Below are positions 47,357 to 62,300 of a stretch of 64,000 nucleotides of DNA, one piece after another (position 1 is the first letter of the stretch; every line of letters begins with the position of its first letter). A program made the position numbers and the translations under genes. The DNA comes from Phoronis australis. Its lineage: Eukaryota; Phoronida; Phoronidae. The stretch spans positions 29,722-93,721 of the forward strand of contig NMRA01000397.1 in assembly GCA_002633005.1 (NCBI GenBank), in the 5' to 3' direction. The notes beneath the pieces were generated by a model. The model had not been told where the DNA came from and ran no database searches. It saw nothing but the letters and a program-made list of their open reading frames with translations.

Positions 47357-50300
47357 CTGAAAAATACAATGATATTCTCATTAAGTTTACCAATAAGTGT
47401 ATTTCTCTTATCATTTATCTGAACTAGCAAAAAGTGGGCAACATAACTATCTACAAAATTCTACAGCTTTGTTTTTCATGGCATGGTTACACTGAACTTG
47501 ATAGGAATACACAAATTCAAAGTAAACCCTAGACATAAAAGAGAAAGTCAGTATTAAAAGACTATGCTTAAGAAGTGAACACTACGTTGACAACTAGCAA
47601 AATGTGTGTTGGCACATTGCTTTTGGAAAAATCAAAGAACCAACAAAGGTTGTGTGTTGCAAAGAATTTTTCATTTAAAAGCTCCGGCAACAACTTTTGG
47701 GCCCAAACACCCATTTTATTAATAAGTAATCTTTTAAGCCACACTCTAGAATCTCGAATAAGGTCTAATGCTACCACAATATCACCGAAGGTGTATCTGG
47801 TCAAACACATAGTGCAATGTTTACTTTTGGTCTCTGATCACAGGCACTGGTAGCTACCAACAGCTAGAAATAGTCCTTGCAGTATGTATTTCACAATACG
47901 TACTCACCTTGGAGACAAGGTCACGGGCACCCTCGCTGACGTAAGCAGGAAAGTGCAGGTCAACTTTTGAGATACGGCGGTAGGTGTCCCTGTTACCCTC
48001 GGCCTCAAATGGAGGCCTACCAACCAGGAACTCATAACAGAGCACGCCCAGACTCCACAAGTCTACCTTCTCGTCATGCATTTTGCCCTCTATCATCTCT
48101 GGCGGCAGGTAGTCTAGTGTACCGCATAGTGTGGCACGCCTGTCAATGAATATATACATATTTTCAATTCCAACACTCATATACTGTGCTACACAGCTAC
48201 GTTGAACTTCAGCTACAACAAACATGTAAGGAAGGAAAAGTCCTTGGCAGTTCGGTGTAAAATGGTTTGAATGTAAAGAATACAGTTTTTCAACATTAAT
48301 TGCATTAAAATGACAGCACAGCGTGTTCACCAATGTATGCAAAGAATATTGAAATGAAGAGTAGAATTTGCAATAATCGTTCTCACTCTGAATTATGCAG
48401 CACACACTTCATGCAACCATTTGGAATTTGACCACAGTCCGCAAATTCAAAACTGTGTGTTAGTTAGAGTGCGCAGGGTCCGCATTTTGTGACAATAAAG
48501 CTCTTTGCAAAGTGTTACGCATTCCCACTATGCGTGGGGACTCAGATCATGAGGTAAAATTAACCACCCATGACGGTTGTCTTGTAATAAGTGCCCATGT
48601 TGGTTAACCGCTGACCCCCAATTTCTTGAAATTTCACGTTTAAGCACCCATGTCTGGTTAGGGCTGTTCCAGTAAAATCCGTGTGGGAGGGGGGGGGACG
48701 GCAGTAGAAATAAAAATTCATGGGTGGTGGTCTTCAGAAAAAAACTCAAATTATGGGTGGTCATTCCTGTAAGAAGTGATGCATTAAAAATGGGTGGTAT
48801 TTTTTGACCTGTTAATGTTGACAGGTTGGTTACTTCAGCCATCAAAACTCAAAAAAATGCAATTGGCATATATCCTAACTTATCCCAATTCAAAAAAGCC
48901 CATATTGCCAGTGAACAGAGTGCAATATGTTCACCAAGCCATTAATCAAGTCATGGGCAACTTGATTTGAGCCAACTGTTTGTCTGCAGTCCTATTGAAT
49001 TGAAAAGTTTTGCAACATTAAACTGGTGTTAACACATAAAAGAAAACTGATGATTTTTAAATAAAAAGTATGAGGAGTAAGATAAACAAGTTCCAATATT
49101 CACTTGACATAGTAGTATAAAAGAGTTCGTGGAGACAGTTTGAGATTCATAGATCCTTATAATTAAAAAAATGTTCATTGACATTATAGACATATGGTGA
49201 ACAGAGACACCTGGTGGCTGTCAAAAGTATTGCTCACAGGCTACTTTAGTTTTTGACAATATTGGACAAGACAACTACTAGTTCTTGTCTGTCAATCATC
49301 TAAGATCTTAACAGGTCATCTTGGAGGCAATTTGTTTGCAAGTGTTGGATTTTATATTTTAACCTATTAAAAATAATTAAAAAATTATGGGTCATGGGTT
49401 GGAGAAATAAATGAAAAATATGGGTGGTGGGTACGAAATAAAAGTGCCTTCCCCCCCCTCCCATACAGATTTTGCTGGAACAGCCCTTAACCGCCCTCCC
49501 CCGAATTTTTGAGTTCGCCAATTTAACTGCCCAGGGTGTTAACCCGAACGTTTACGGTAGATGAATACTGTACATGTAAATCCATTTGACCTGCGCAAAA
49601 AATCAACTCACACATGCAGTGACAAGTTTTTAGTGTAAGACTAGTCAAGTTTTACCTGGAGGAGGGTGCGTGCACCGACCAGCCGAAGTCGGCAATCTTC
49701 AGTTCACCACGTAGACCCAGGAGCAGGTTCTCGGGCTTGATGTCGCGGTGAATCACTTTCTTCTCATGGCAATAGATGAGTGCATTGGCTAGCTGGGAGA
49801 TATACTGCAGCAGACAAGGAATGGAGTGAACATTTTGAGAGGATAATAATAAATATAATGTGTAGTACACTTGTCCCACAGCTGCACACTGTTGCTGGTA
49901 TGCTAACCACTACTTTTCATGATTATGTGACATTCGAATGTTAATCATGTTTTACTGGTTCACAGTGATTTGCAATGACATAAAAATGAAACCTGAGTAA
50001 GGGCTGTTCCAGTAAAATCTGTATGGGAGGGAGGGAAGGCACCTTTTTTCGCACCCACCACCCATATTTATCATTTATTTCTTCAGTCTACCACCCGTAA
50101 TTTTTTATAAGTTTGAAATGCAACCACCCGTAATTATTTTTGTAATTGTGGTTGACTGCACAGGCGCTTGAGTTTATCTGTTCCTCCATCACCACTAACG
50201 TCATTCATTACTAAGAAAACATATGTTTCTTATATATGGTTATTAGCCATCGAGAAATTCGAACACCTGTGGTTAAATGGTGTTATGGGCATGCCGATGA

Positions 50301-53300
50301 GGAGATCGGAGGGAGTGAAAAAGTCGGAGCTTTTTGCAAGTTGCATTTTTGTTTCAGTTTTTGATTCTGTGCGGATTGTTTATAAAATTTACTAAAATTA
50401 CCCACCATCGAACATTTATGGCCCAATGAAACAACAACGATCTGTAAATTTAAATTTTTTTGAAGTACGACCACCAGCCACTTTGAATTCAAATCAAACG
50501 CAACCACCCATAAATTTTTATTTCAGTTGCCTTCCCCCCCTCCCACACAGATTTTGCTGGAACAGCCCTAACTAAAGTGAGATGAATTGTTCTTTACTTG
50601 TCTAACTCAGATTAGAAGACTCCCAAAAAGTAGGTCAAACAATCATACAATGTGTTTTTCTATCTCTGGAAAAGAGGGAAGAGTAGTGGGAATTTCTGTG
50701 CACAGAGAAACGGTGTAAATACAATGAAATAAAAAGGCTATATTGGCACACTCTCTTGTAATAGCACTAAACCTATGCATGAGGAACTTTTCAAACTTTA
50801 ATATTAGTCATTCAAGATGGTGACTAGCAAAGAAAATTGATGAGCTGAAAGGGAAATGTAACTTTTTGGAAGACATTTTGGTCTGTTTGGCAAATGTTAC
50901 TTACTCTGAGAGGTATTCTATAAAAAACAAATTGCATTGCTTGGACTGAAAATTTGCAGATGTCTCTGTCATTAATAGTTATCAGAGTGAAAAAGCAAGG
51001 GAAAACAGCTGAATCCTGAAACACTTTCAGTTCGAAGGAGAAACACCTTGATTAATTTCATTTTTATAGAAATTGATAAAAAAATTCCAAAAAGTGTTTG
51101 TAATAAGTAAAATATATGAAATTGACAAAAAAGACCTGACATTTGTCTTTAAATACTAAATAGTGTATTTTAATGTTTAAAGTGAACAAGTGAGCCACAA
51201 GCTAGTTTAGCACAGATATCAAAGTATTGGCATTGTTCAACTCCAAAGATATGGCAGTCATTGCAACAACACAGTCAATCTCATTCAAGGATGCAATGTG
51301 GTGGACAAATGGTGATCTCATTTTTTCATCAAAGATAAGTACCAAATTAATTATGCTTGATCACTTTAAATTCTACTACTACTGACATACAATATCAAGA
51401 AGTGTTTAGGGCATTTGCAAAAATGTTGGAAGCCTTTTTGACAAGCCTGTTTTGACAAGTACTTTTTGTCGGATATTAGAAAGATAGTACTGTATAAAAC
51501 ATCTAGACGTTGTTCTATCTTTAGTATTTAAGGCAGTCAAAACAGCAGTCAAAGTACTCACCGTAGCAGCTCTCTTGTCATCAAAGCGTTCATTTTTCTG
51601 CAGTTCTTTGTATAGCTCTCCACGTGGAGCATACTCAAGGACAAGGAATATTCGCTTGGCATCATAGAAATAACCGTACATGCGTAGAATGTTAGGGTGT
51701 CTGAAACAGAAAAGACAATGTGTTACAAGTGACTACCTTTGATAACTATAATACAGTATTTGATAAATACCCAAATAGTACACAATTTAATATTCCTAAC
51801 ATGTTTGGAGGTGCATGGCCTCATTCTCAAAGGTACAAGATTCAGCATGATGTAAAGGTCAAGGTCACAAGTAAAAGGTCATGCAGGTATGAGACATGAT
51901 AGGTCATTATGCAGATGTTTGTTAGATACACTAAGATATACGTGTATTCAGATGTTGACGCCTTTGCCAACATAATGCTTGTACATTCAGGGATGGTTTT
52001 AACCAATGAATATACAAAGTCTCTTTAAGTTTAAGTATATAGTGTGTCTTCGCACTGTGCAAGATAAATTGGACACTAAGTATTCTGACATGCATTCTGG
52101 ATGATCATATAGATGTTTGTAGATGTTAGAACCTCTGATAGATACATGCTCAGGCATACAATGCATTATGCGGAATTATCAATGACAGCATGAAATTTAA
52201 GCAACTAGACAGTGATCCCACTCTGCAAAAGAAGGCTAAACTACAGAGGTATTTACCATCGCTAAAAAAGAAAGAATGCTTCACTGATGATGAACAACAT
52301 CTATCCGTGTGGTTCAGATCAGTACCTGGCAGACTGTATGGGTTACCAAAAATGCACAAGGACTTTGAGGGCAACACTCCAGCAATTCGACCTATAGTGT
52401 CCTCTACTGGGACACGTTTATGCACTCTGAAAGTTCCTATGTAAGATGTCCCCTTTCATACCTGATGACTATTGCACTGCGTGACTCATTCACATTTGTG
52501 GAGCAGATTCAGAATGCTAGTAAAACATTATCTCATGGCTATATGACATCCTCAGACATTAAGAGTTTATTTACTAACTTACCTCTTAAGGATACGTGTA
52601 CCTCTATCTCAATAAATTCTGTAGTTTTTTTTAAAAATATTTCTCTTATTCATGGCAAAACATGTGAGAATTTCAAATATTTTTTCATTTTACCCTTACT
52701 AGTACAACTGTATTTTTCTACTTAAAATTGCTTTTTCGAAAGACCTTCCTAGAACATGAAACTTGTTTACCTGCGATGTGTAAACGAAATCATATTTCGC
52801 GCCAAATTTGTCCCACAATGCAAAGTCCTATTGTTCATCAGTAGACTATTAGGCCCATTCCTCAAGACGCTGTCGTGGTCAGCTGCTGAGTGTCGCCCAG
52901 CATACTATTCATTGTTGATAACCGATATACAGTTCGTAAACGGAGGGCAAAATTAGCTTAAAGCAACTGAGAAACAAACTTTTGCAGCACATGCATTATA
53001 CTCAGAGAAAGTAACTCCAGCATTAATCCTGAAGGTCATGATTCAGGAGTGATACAACTTACTCAGTTATGACAATGGCATTATTTTGAACTCAGGAGAC
53101 GATTTGTATGCGTTAAAATATTGCCCTTCGTTATCCATAGGCTTTATAATGGATCCTATGTGATACTCAAACCCTAAACTGAGATCGTGACTTATTTTTA
53201 GAAATGCCATTGCCTGAGAGAATGCTTGTAGGCCGTACTGCCAGTCTTCGTCTGTATCGCAACTTAGGAAAGTGTAAAAAATGTCAATCAGCTACATCTT

Positions 53301-56300
53301 AGCAGAGTTCAGAATTTTCATCGCATACTTCTCTCCGAGCCAGTTCTAAGTTTTGTTTTGTCTTTGACACTGGCATTTCCCCCCGTACTAATTCTACCTT
53401 TCAATCACTTACATTGACGCACTGCTATGCGAGGTGACCTAATTTCATAAGCATCACCTTGTGATGGTCATGTGACACGTACAACAACTAATTTCTATGA
53501 CTCCGGCAAGTGTGCAAAAAAGATTAATTGGTTCAGTCTCATAAAGTTTAAGTATCTATCGAAAACATGACTTGTAGAAGTATGAGCACATTTCACCAGC
53601 TGTCACAGCCACCAAGAACAATTTAAATCTAAATACAACGGCAAAATGGTGAGTGGGCTAGAGATAACACAAAACGGCATTTTTCTTTGTTCGTTGTTTA
53701 GGCCTGGCGACTAATTTGGAATCACAATTTCTTCGAAAATAGCCAAAGGAATTCCTTGGTGTTTAAATTCTCAGAGAGCACATTCATTCAATACGAAAAT
53801 AGTGTCTCAGATTTACGATTAGAGGTTTTAATGATTTTTTATGATTGATTTAGGATTAAGTGATATTGATTTTGAAAAACTTAAAGGATACTTTTCAGAT
53901 TAAAAAAAAATAACGGTTTGTTTTATTCAAAATCTCAGACATGGTTTTGGAGCAAATTTGCTAAAGTTTTGTTGTCCAAAGTCTCAACAGTGAAGGTTAA
54001 AGGATCAATTTGTTATTGATGTACCTTTCAAAAACAGAACTTTTTCACCCAAAATGCTACAACGATACAATGTTTTGGATGACATAGACTTTCCTGGGTT
54101 GATTGAGGCTAGTTAATTTGATATTTTAGGATTACAATATACCATAATAATTAGGGGTACACATAACTAGGTCAGTTTTCTGCAATTGTGCAGAAGCGTG
54201 TACACAAACTTTTAAGCGTTATTATGTTGATCTTTCTTAAGCGTTATTATGTTTTCCTTTTTTCTAACGCTCATATACCGTGNCAGTTCGTAAACGGAGG
54301 GCAAAATTAGCTTAAAGCAACTGAGAAACAAACTTACTAGTAATCAACTGCAGCACATGCATTATACTCAGAGTAAGTAACTCCAGCATTAATCCTGAAG
54401 GTCATGATTCAGGAGTGATACAAGTTACTCAGTTATGACAATGGCATTATTTAGAACTTGGGAGACGATTTGTATGCGTTAAAATATTGCCCTTCGTTAT
54501 CCATAGGCTTTATAATGGATCCTATGTGATACTCAAACCCTAAACTGAGATCGTGACTTATTTTTAGAAATGCCATTGCGTGAGAGAATGCTTGTAGGCC
54601 GTACTGCCAGTCTTCGTCTGTATCGCAGCTTAGGAAAGTGTAAAAAAGTCAATCAGCTACATCTTAGCAGAGTTCAGAATTTTCATTGCATACTTCTCTC
54701 CGAGCCAGTTCTAAGTTTTGTTTAGTCTTTGACACTGGCATTTCCCCCCGTACTAATTCTACCTTTCAATCACTTACATTGACAAACTGCTATGCAAGGT
54801 GACCTAATTTCATAAGCATCGCCTTGTGATGGTCATGTGACACGTACAACAACTAATTTCTATGACTCCGGCAAGTGTGCAAAAAAGATTAATTGGTTCA
54901 GTCTCATAAAGTTTAAGTATCTATCCAAAACATGACTTGCAGAAGTATGAGCACATTTCACCAGCCACCAAGAACAATTTAAATCTAAATACAACGGCAA
55001 AATGGTGAGTGGGCTAGAGATAACACAAAACAGCATTTTTCTTTGTTCGTTGTTAAGGCCTGGCGACTAATTTGGAATCACACTTTCTTCGAAAATAGCC
55101 AAAGGAATTCCTCGGTGTTTGAATTTTCAGAGAGCACATTCATTCAATACGAAAACAGTGTCTCAGATTTACGATTAGAGGTTTTATTGATTTTTTATGA
55201 TTGATATAGGATTAAGTGATATTGATTTTGAAAAACTTAAAGGATACTTTTCAGATTAAAAAAAATAACGGTTTGTTTTATTCAAAATCTCAGACATGAT
55301 TTTGGAGCAAATTTGCTAAGGTTTTGTTTTCTGAAGTCTCAATAATGAAGGTTAAAGGATCAATTTGTTATTGATGTACCTTTCAAAAACAGAACTTTTT
55401 CACCCAAAATGCCACAACGATACAATGTTTTGAATGACATAGACTTTCCTGGGTTAATTGAAGCTAGTTAATTTGATATTTTAGGATTATAATATACCAT
55501 AATAATTAGGGGTACACACAACTAGGTCAGTTTTCTGCAATTGTGCAGAAGCGTGTACACAAACTTTTAAGCGTTATTATGTTGATATTTCTTAAGTGTT
55601 ATTATGTTTTCCTTTTTTCTAACGCTCACATACCGTGTATGAGTTCCGTTGTGCAAGCTGTGGTGCCTGTTATGTAGGCAAAATGGGTCAACATATATGA
55701 ATACGGATAAATCTGAACATGTGTCTGTCAGAGGTTCTAACATCTACAATCATCTGCAAGGTCATCCAAAATGCAAGACTATTTATTAGATTCTAACTTG
55801 AATATTTGCAACAAAAGCTGAATGAAATTTACAAATGTTAAGCTTAAAATAAAACTACCCTATTAACAAAAAGTAACTGTCATGAATTACTTTCAATTAC
55901 GTAAGCGTGTTTTAAAAAAGTTGTGTCATGTGGTTGAAAGTCTTAAACAAGTAGAGATTTTGGGCAAAAAAAGATTTTTTTGTTTTTTTACAGTTCATGT
56001 GAGAAAACAAATCCTACACTTGTCTCAGATCGATGACATGGGCAACACCTCTTGGAAATTTCGTCAAAATCCCTCGGCCTACCGAGGTTTTGCCCATGTC
56101 ATAAACCTGAGACTCGCGTAGGATTCTCTATATAGAGGTATTGCTATCAGCGTGGATGCGCCAGCACCAATTGATTTTCGGACGAATTTGATTACTATGG
56201 TATCCCATTTTGAGTGTTTTAGTTTTTGATAAGCCTTCCTTGTGCGTCGATTATCTCAAAAACTGCTCGACAGATCACAGTGAAGTTCGATACCGAGGTA

Positions 56301-59300
56301 TATGGTGAGAATAAGCCCACACCAGTAAATTTTTGGACGAATTCAACAACTGTGGCACCCCCTTTAAATTTTCGACTGATCAAGTCATTGCTTGTCCATC
56401 GATTATCTTGAAACCCCTTTAAGGATCGTGATGACAATTGGCATTGAGATCGATGGCTGGTATGCGTCGGCACCAGTCGATTTTTGGACAGATTTGGCTA
56501 CTGTAGCCCTCTCTGTAGGCCACTTTAGTTTTTGACAAGACAGTGATTATCTCAAAAAGCGCTTGCCACAACTGGATAAAATTTGGCACAAAGATATATA
56601 ACAGGAGTAGATGCGCTGACAACGTCGCTTTTCGGTCTGATTCGACCACCCTCTTGGTAGCTTTAGTTTTTGACAATATTCGACAAGAGAGATAGTTCTT
56701 GTCTACTGATTATATTAACACCTAACAGGTCATCCTAAAGGCAATTTGTTTACAAGTGTTGCACTTTATATTTCAACCTAATTAAAATTATGGGCCATAG
56801 GTTGGCGAAATAAAAGAAAAATATGGGCAGTGGGTAAAAAATGAAAGTGCCTTTCCCCTCCCATACATTTTTTGCGTAAACAGCCCTCACCTAGACAAAC
56901 CCACGTTGGCGACGACCAGGTCGTAGGCCTAATCTCGTACTAGACTAGCGTTACTTCTATAAAAATCTACGGAGTAGGTCTATATCATTTTAACAAAAGA
57001 CCAGTTGATAAGTTTACAAAAGGTGTTTGCAGCACTTGAGTTATTCCACAAATGCCGGCTGAAAAACATACTTTTTGAGACAATTATAGGCAGGTGTAAG
57101 CACGTCGTGTTACGGCAAACACAGAAGTCTGAGCCCGAGCCAAAGCTATGAACAAAAGCACGAATTCAGGCGCAAGTTCTACAAGCGTTAAGTTGGGGAT
57201 GGGTGATTACGCGAGAGGTGAGCGCTTACGTGGAAATTTGCACAAAGTAGGGGATGGGCGATTACTCAAGCAGTGGGCGCTTAACCCGCAAACTGACAAA
57301 AAGTCGAGAAAAGACGATTACCAGGGCATGGGCGTAAACCAGTGACTTTACGGTATTACACAATAGCACACTTGGAACCAATGGCAGAGCTGATGGCAAC
57401 CCAGCATGTGAGAGGACTTCCTGTTATGACAAAGATTTGTGAGACCAGAAACAGTCAAAAAGGGTGAAAATGTTCTGCTGAGATCCAGAATTGACCACTG
57501 TACGCCGTTTCATACCTATCAAAATGTTTGTCAGAGAAGGGACAAGACTTCATGGGACATGAAGAGAGGATGTTCAGAAACAAATGTATCATCTAGACCT
57601 GCAAAAGGCAGTACAAACAAGTACCGCAACACATGGACCATAATTTCAATCCAAGTGCTAAATCTAACAAGGCTGGACATACATTGCTCTAATAAACCAT
57701 GAGGCTCCTCGACCAGTTTGAATGCCTCATTAAATCAACTCCTTCTGAAACCCTAATCCAACCCAACTCACCTGAGGTGTGACTGTATCTCAATCTCCCT
57801 CCTCAACTGGTACTCAACGCCTGCCTCTTGCAGTTGTGACTTAAACAGCAGTTTCAGTGCCACAATAAACTTGCTATGCTTCTCCCGTGCAAGGTAGACA
57901 TTGCCAAACTTGCCTTTGCCCAGAGGCCGACCGATCTCAAAGTCTCCTAGATCCCAGTTTGACCTAAAAGAGATAATGACAATTATATAATCATACAAAC
58001 ACCCACATCTACTTCCAAGCAGGCCCTCTCCTCCAACCAGAAAACAAACCCAAACACTACTCCCCCTTCATCCCGAGTCAACACAGATGGCTCTATCAGC
58101 ACATGGGTAAACATACTCCATACTTATAGTATATCAGGCTGGCAGAATTGAATTGTAGGTTTTTATATTATATATCCCATTAGTTATTAGGTTTCTTTTA
58201 CAAGGGTGAGTCACAACTGATGGGGGTCAGTTGCCCTTGTTAGCCCTTGTGCTTTTGGTCAATGTACATAATATTGTAGTTTCTTATATTTTTTGTATTT
58301 TCATTGAGAACAAAGCTGCTGCATCATGCCTGGGCTCCTTGTGTTGAACACAACATAATATAAGTTGGAACATTTGGAATCTATTGGTCAATTGAAAATG
58401 ACGCAGAGAATCATCAGGTATTGAGCACAATCGTTGAAAAATACAACAGTGAACAACTATATCATCAAAAACTTGGGATATAACCAGGCGTTCATGCAGC
58501 GTACGTCCTGGGCGTCAGGCCTTTATCCAGGATTTCGAAAATAGGGTGTCCAAAATGGGGTTCCCAATATTCCAGGGCGTCCACGATTCCGACGCGTAAC
58601 CCCCCACCCCCAGCAATCACCCCAAACACACAGATTTTTTACAAAAAACCCATAAACCAAAGTTTACAAAACAGCCTTCTGTAGTAAGCATTTTTACTAA
58701 AAAAAATGTAGACCAAGACTTTTACAATGCTATCAACGAAGTGTGAGCATTATTACTTTGTACATACAATGTATGTTTCTTCCTGCTTTGAAAAAAAGAA
58801 CCCCCACTGTGAGCCTTCAGAGGCTTCCTAGTATTCATTACAATGTGAGTCCAAACTTGAAAGGTTCCTATTGACAGTGGGCGGCCAAATGATACATTGG
58901 GCGTCCTTGCCAGGGCTTCCAGATTAGTGCTGTACAAAGGCCTGCTGGGCGTCCAAATGGACCCTCTAGCACTAATCTGGACGCCCTGGCAAAGACGCCC
59001 AATGTATCATTTGGACGCCCACTGTCAATCAGAATTTCTCCAGTTTGGACAACCACATTGTAAGATTACTAAGACTCCCAATTAATGAAAGATGGGTGAT
59101 AGTTCAAGAGAGAATTGTTGGCCCTTTCAACCCAGAAAAAATGTACAATGTATATAAAATATTGCAATGTTCAATCATTAGCAGGTGTTAGGTTACGAAA
59201 GTTTGTACAATTGCAGTCTCTGCTTTCAATGGAATTAATTCTAATTGTAATTCAGTGCTTTATAGAGGAACACTGACCTTGGTTAACTCCAAGCTGGTGT

Positions 59301-62300
59301 TTCAGAGGTGTAGTTTCATGTCTTTCATCTTTTTGAAAAATATCAAAGCAAAATAAACGTCATTACTTTAATAACCTATTGTGCCACAAGAATATGCCCA
59401 TTTAAAATGTTTGAGTTGGCGCCCGTTTCATGCTTTTCTATGTGTTTTGATATGAAACAGCTGTGACACCTGTTGGCAAAATGTGAACCACACATCAGTG
59501 AATTTTTACTTGTTCTTGTGTTGGTAACTGCAGCTCTGACGACTCATTGTACAGAATATAAAGCTCGTTAAGATATGATAAACTTTATAACAGCAATTTG
59601 ACTCGAGATCACAAAAAACAGAGCACTCAATGTTCAACCAATATCTGTAATTGCTTGGTAAGCTATTTGGCTGTGTTCGTAAAGTTAGGCATAAAAGTCT
59701 TGAACCACGCATGTTCTTCTGTCGCTGGAAATGTTTCTCTTAAAAAAATTAAAACCGAGACCGGCAAGAGATTTTTTTAGCTATGCTGCTGCTACAATAT
59801 GAATTCTATCAGCTCAGAAATTAAACGGTTCAATTCAATAAATACTTAATAAACTTAATATTAAAAAGTGGCTGTAATTTACCTAACCCTTTTATACACA
59901 GCCTGTCTTAATCATATCATTTGTTTCTCATTGTCATAAATACTCTCACTGCTTGGAGTCATTTCATCTCTCTTAGTTAAATTTTCACCATTGTTTGTCA
60001 TTTATTTATTGTCTTAATTTTTAACCTCTTTTAATTGCATCTTTTTCACGTATATTTAATTGTTGTTTTATTACTTCATTGTATTTTATGATCAACATAT
60101 GTCCCGAATAATAGAAAAATGATACGTGCGTCGCAAGCTCGTACCAGAGATGAAAAGGAGACGGAGGTAGGCGATATAAGGTCATTTATTATGTCTAGTA
60201 CAATAACAATATAATGAATACAGGTAAATGACATATAAGTTTTTGAACATACGACAATGTGGCCGGAACAAAGATGAACTGAAAGCGTGGTTACCATAAC
60301 AAGGAAAACACCCCTAACGACACGTGACAATCATCAGCCTATAAGAGCCAAGAGCTGACCAAACTTGAGGCACATGATAACAACAGACCAACACAAAGGC
60401 TGGGAAAACAACGTGTAGTCCTACACAAAGGAATAATGGAATAGACTGAAATGCGGGGGGAAATGAGTAAGACGGGTCCATATGCTCACACAAATATACT
60501 AGTATTTAACGAGTGAAATAGCATATATTACTATTTTTGTTGTTGAGGGCCCTCTTGGAAAGCAGTGCTATCACTGAAGAGGCCACCCCTCGGTCACCAC
60601 CAACAACAATTTGGCGATTGTTTTTTGTTCGAAATTGGAGAGGCAGAGTTTAAGCATATTGGTACTGTGGAAATAGCAACATAGATGGAGGTCGAACCGG
60701 AATTCAATATATTTATCTCTAAACTCTAGAAAGCTATAATACTTAATCTCCCCCAAGAACATATGCAAACATTTTAAGTAACAAGAGCAACGCAGAGCGT
60801 TGAAATGCGCCCACAATTGCACCGCATACGGTATCCTTCTAGGGTTGTTTATTGGTACCACAAAGTGGCCAGTAGAGGGCATATATGTAGTATGTTGTAC
60901 TTAGCAAAATGGAAAGGCATGGTCATTGTCTCCTCAATAGGCTAGGGGCAAAATGTGAGTAATCTTCATAATACAAGCACATCCTATANAGCGTTACTCA
61001 TATTTCCAGTATGGATCAGGGATGATCTATTATGGTGAATTGTAGAACCGGATTTGGTGACAACATGGTAAGACCTCGGGTTTGCAGAACTCTCTTTCAC
61101 CTCTCCGAATTTCTCTACGTCTCCAACATCCAATAACGAACGGGACACTGTTCGGTATCTGCGATCAAAATTCGCTTTGTTCCTTTGGTCAAGTTGAATT
61201 TCTTTTGCTCTTATGGACTGATTATCAATGGAACTTTGGAGGAGGGCTTTAGGCATGATCGGCTTCTCCGTTGGACTGGGTGTAGAGAAGCAAAGATGTC
61301 ACGTGAACAAAACCGTAATCTTTAGCAAATCTCAAAACTTTGGCAGGCATACTGAGGATGATTATCAGACAATACTATGTTGGGAATCCCATGAGAGCTA
61401 AACATCGACTTCAAGGCTTCTATAGCATTATTTTTTGTGTGTCGCCTGAGAAACTTTTTGTTGTGTAGACTGATTTTTCTGTGGAATCAATTTTTTGTTT
61501 GAAACTGCAGACTTCTTCTGGTGAAACTTGGGTTTGTTGTGCCGTTTAACAAACTCAACCGCGGTTTCAGCTTTGCCAGACATCACTTGTTTCTGAGTGC
61601 GTGAACCTTCTGTTGCCTGTAGATTCTCAATGGCTTTTGCGAGGCTTGGTATAGGGCATTCTCTTAGGAGTCTCTCATGTCCTGCAACATCAGCCTGCCC
61701 AACGACTACTTGGTCTCTGATCAGTGAGTTTTTCAGTTTCCCAAATTTGCAGGAGTCGACCAACTTGCGTAATCTTAGGACAAACACATTGATGGTTTCT
61801 CCAGCTTTTTGGACTGCTTGGTTGAATACAAATCTCTCGTGAAGAACATTTTTCTGAATTACAAAGTGTGCCTTTAAGGCATCAATGATCTTCTGAGGAT
61901 TGTGTCTGTCTTCTGAACTAACGTTAGGTAAGTTACACAGTACTCGCTTACACTCCTGCCCAATGACAGAGCAGAGTGTTGCAGCAACAATAGAGCCCCC
62001 TTTCGGGTCTGGGGTACCATCCGCCTTAACCATTTTTGTATCTAGTTCTGTGATGGTCATGCAGTCTATCCATGCAGTTTTGGCACTGGTATCTGATATG
62101 TAGCCATTTTTGTAATGTTGTCAGATTATATGTCACTTCGTTAACGAGTTCACTAATGTTGCGTGTCACTCGTGCACATACTGGTAAATTCATTCTGTTA
62201 GTAAATTCACTAACTTCTGTGTATTGCTGCTTATAATATAGTCGCGTGTAAAAAGTTATCATACAGAGCCTCATACATTGTGCGCGTGCTCCTTTCACGT

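Larger units (their letters stand above)
52085..55780 (+). mobile_element. Penelope-like retroelement fragment 2, split by a duplicated block
   Basis: In an Aurora intron, antisense to the gene. The reverse transcriptase part is at 52190-52600: [18 protein letters not shown], then [11 protein letters not shown], and after a frameshift [15 protein letters not shown] and [12 protein letters not shown]. The GIY-YIG part starts at 55636: [16 protein letters not shown], then [19 protein letters not shown] in a shifted frame. Between them lie two 1.35-kb tandem copies of non-coding sequence. Ends at 52085-52153 and 55713-55780 are inverted repeats of GIY-YIG coding sequence. Not functional. Confidence 0.82.

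Noticed and set aside
47967-48149. 60-codon plus-strand frame
   Set aside because: Antisense shadow of the Aurora activation-loop exon.
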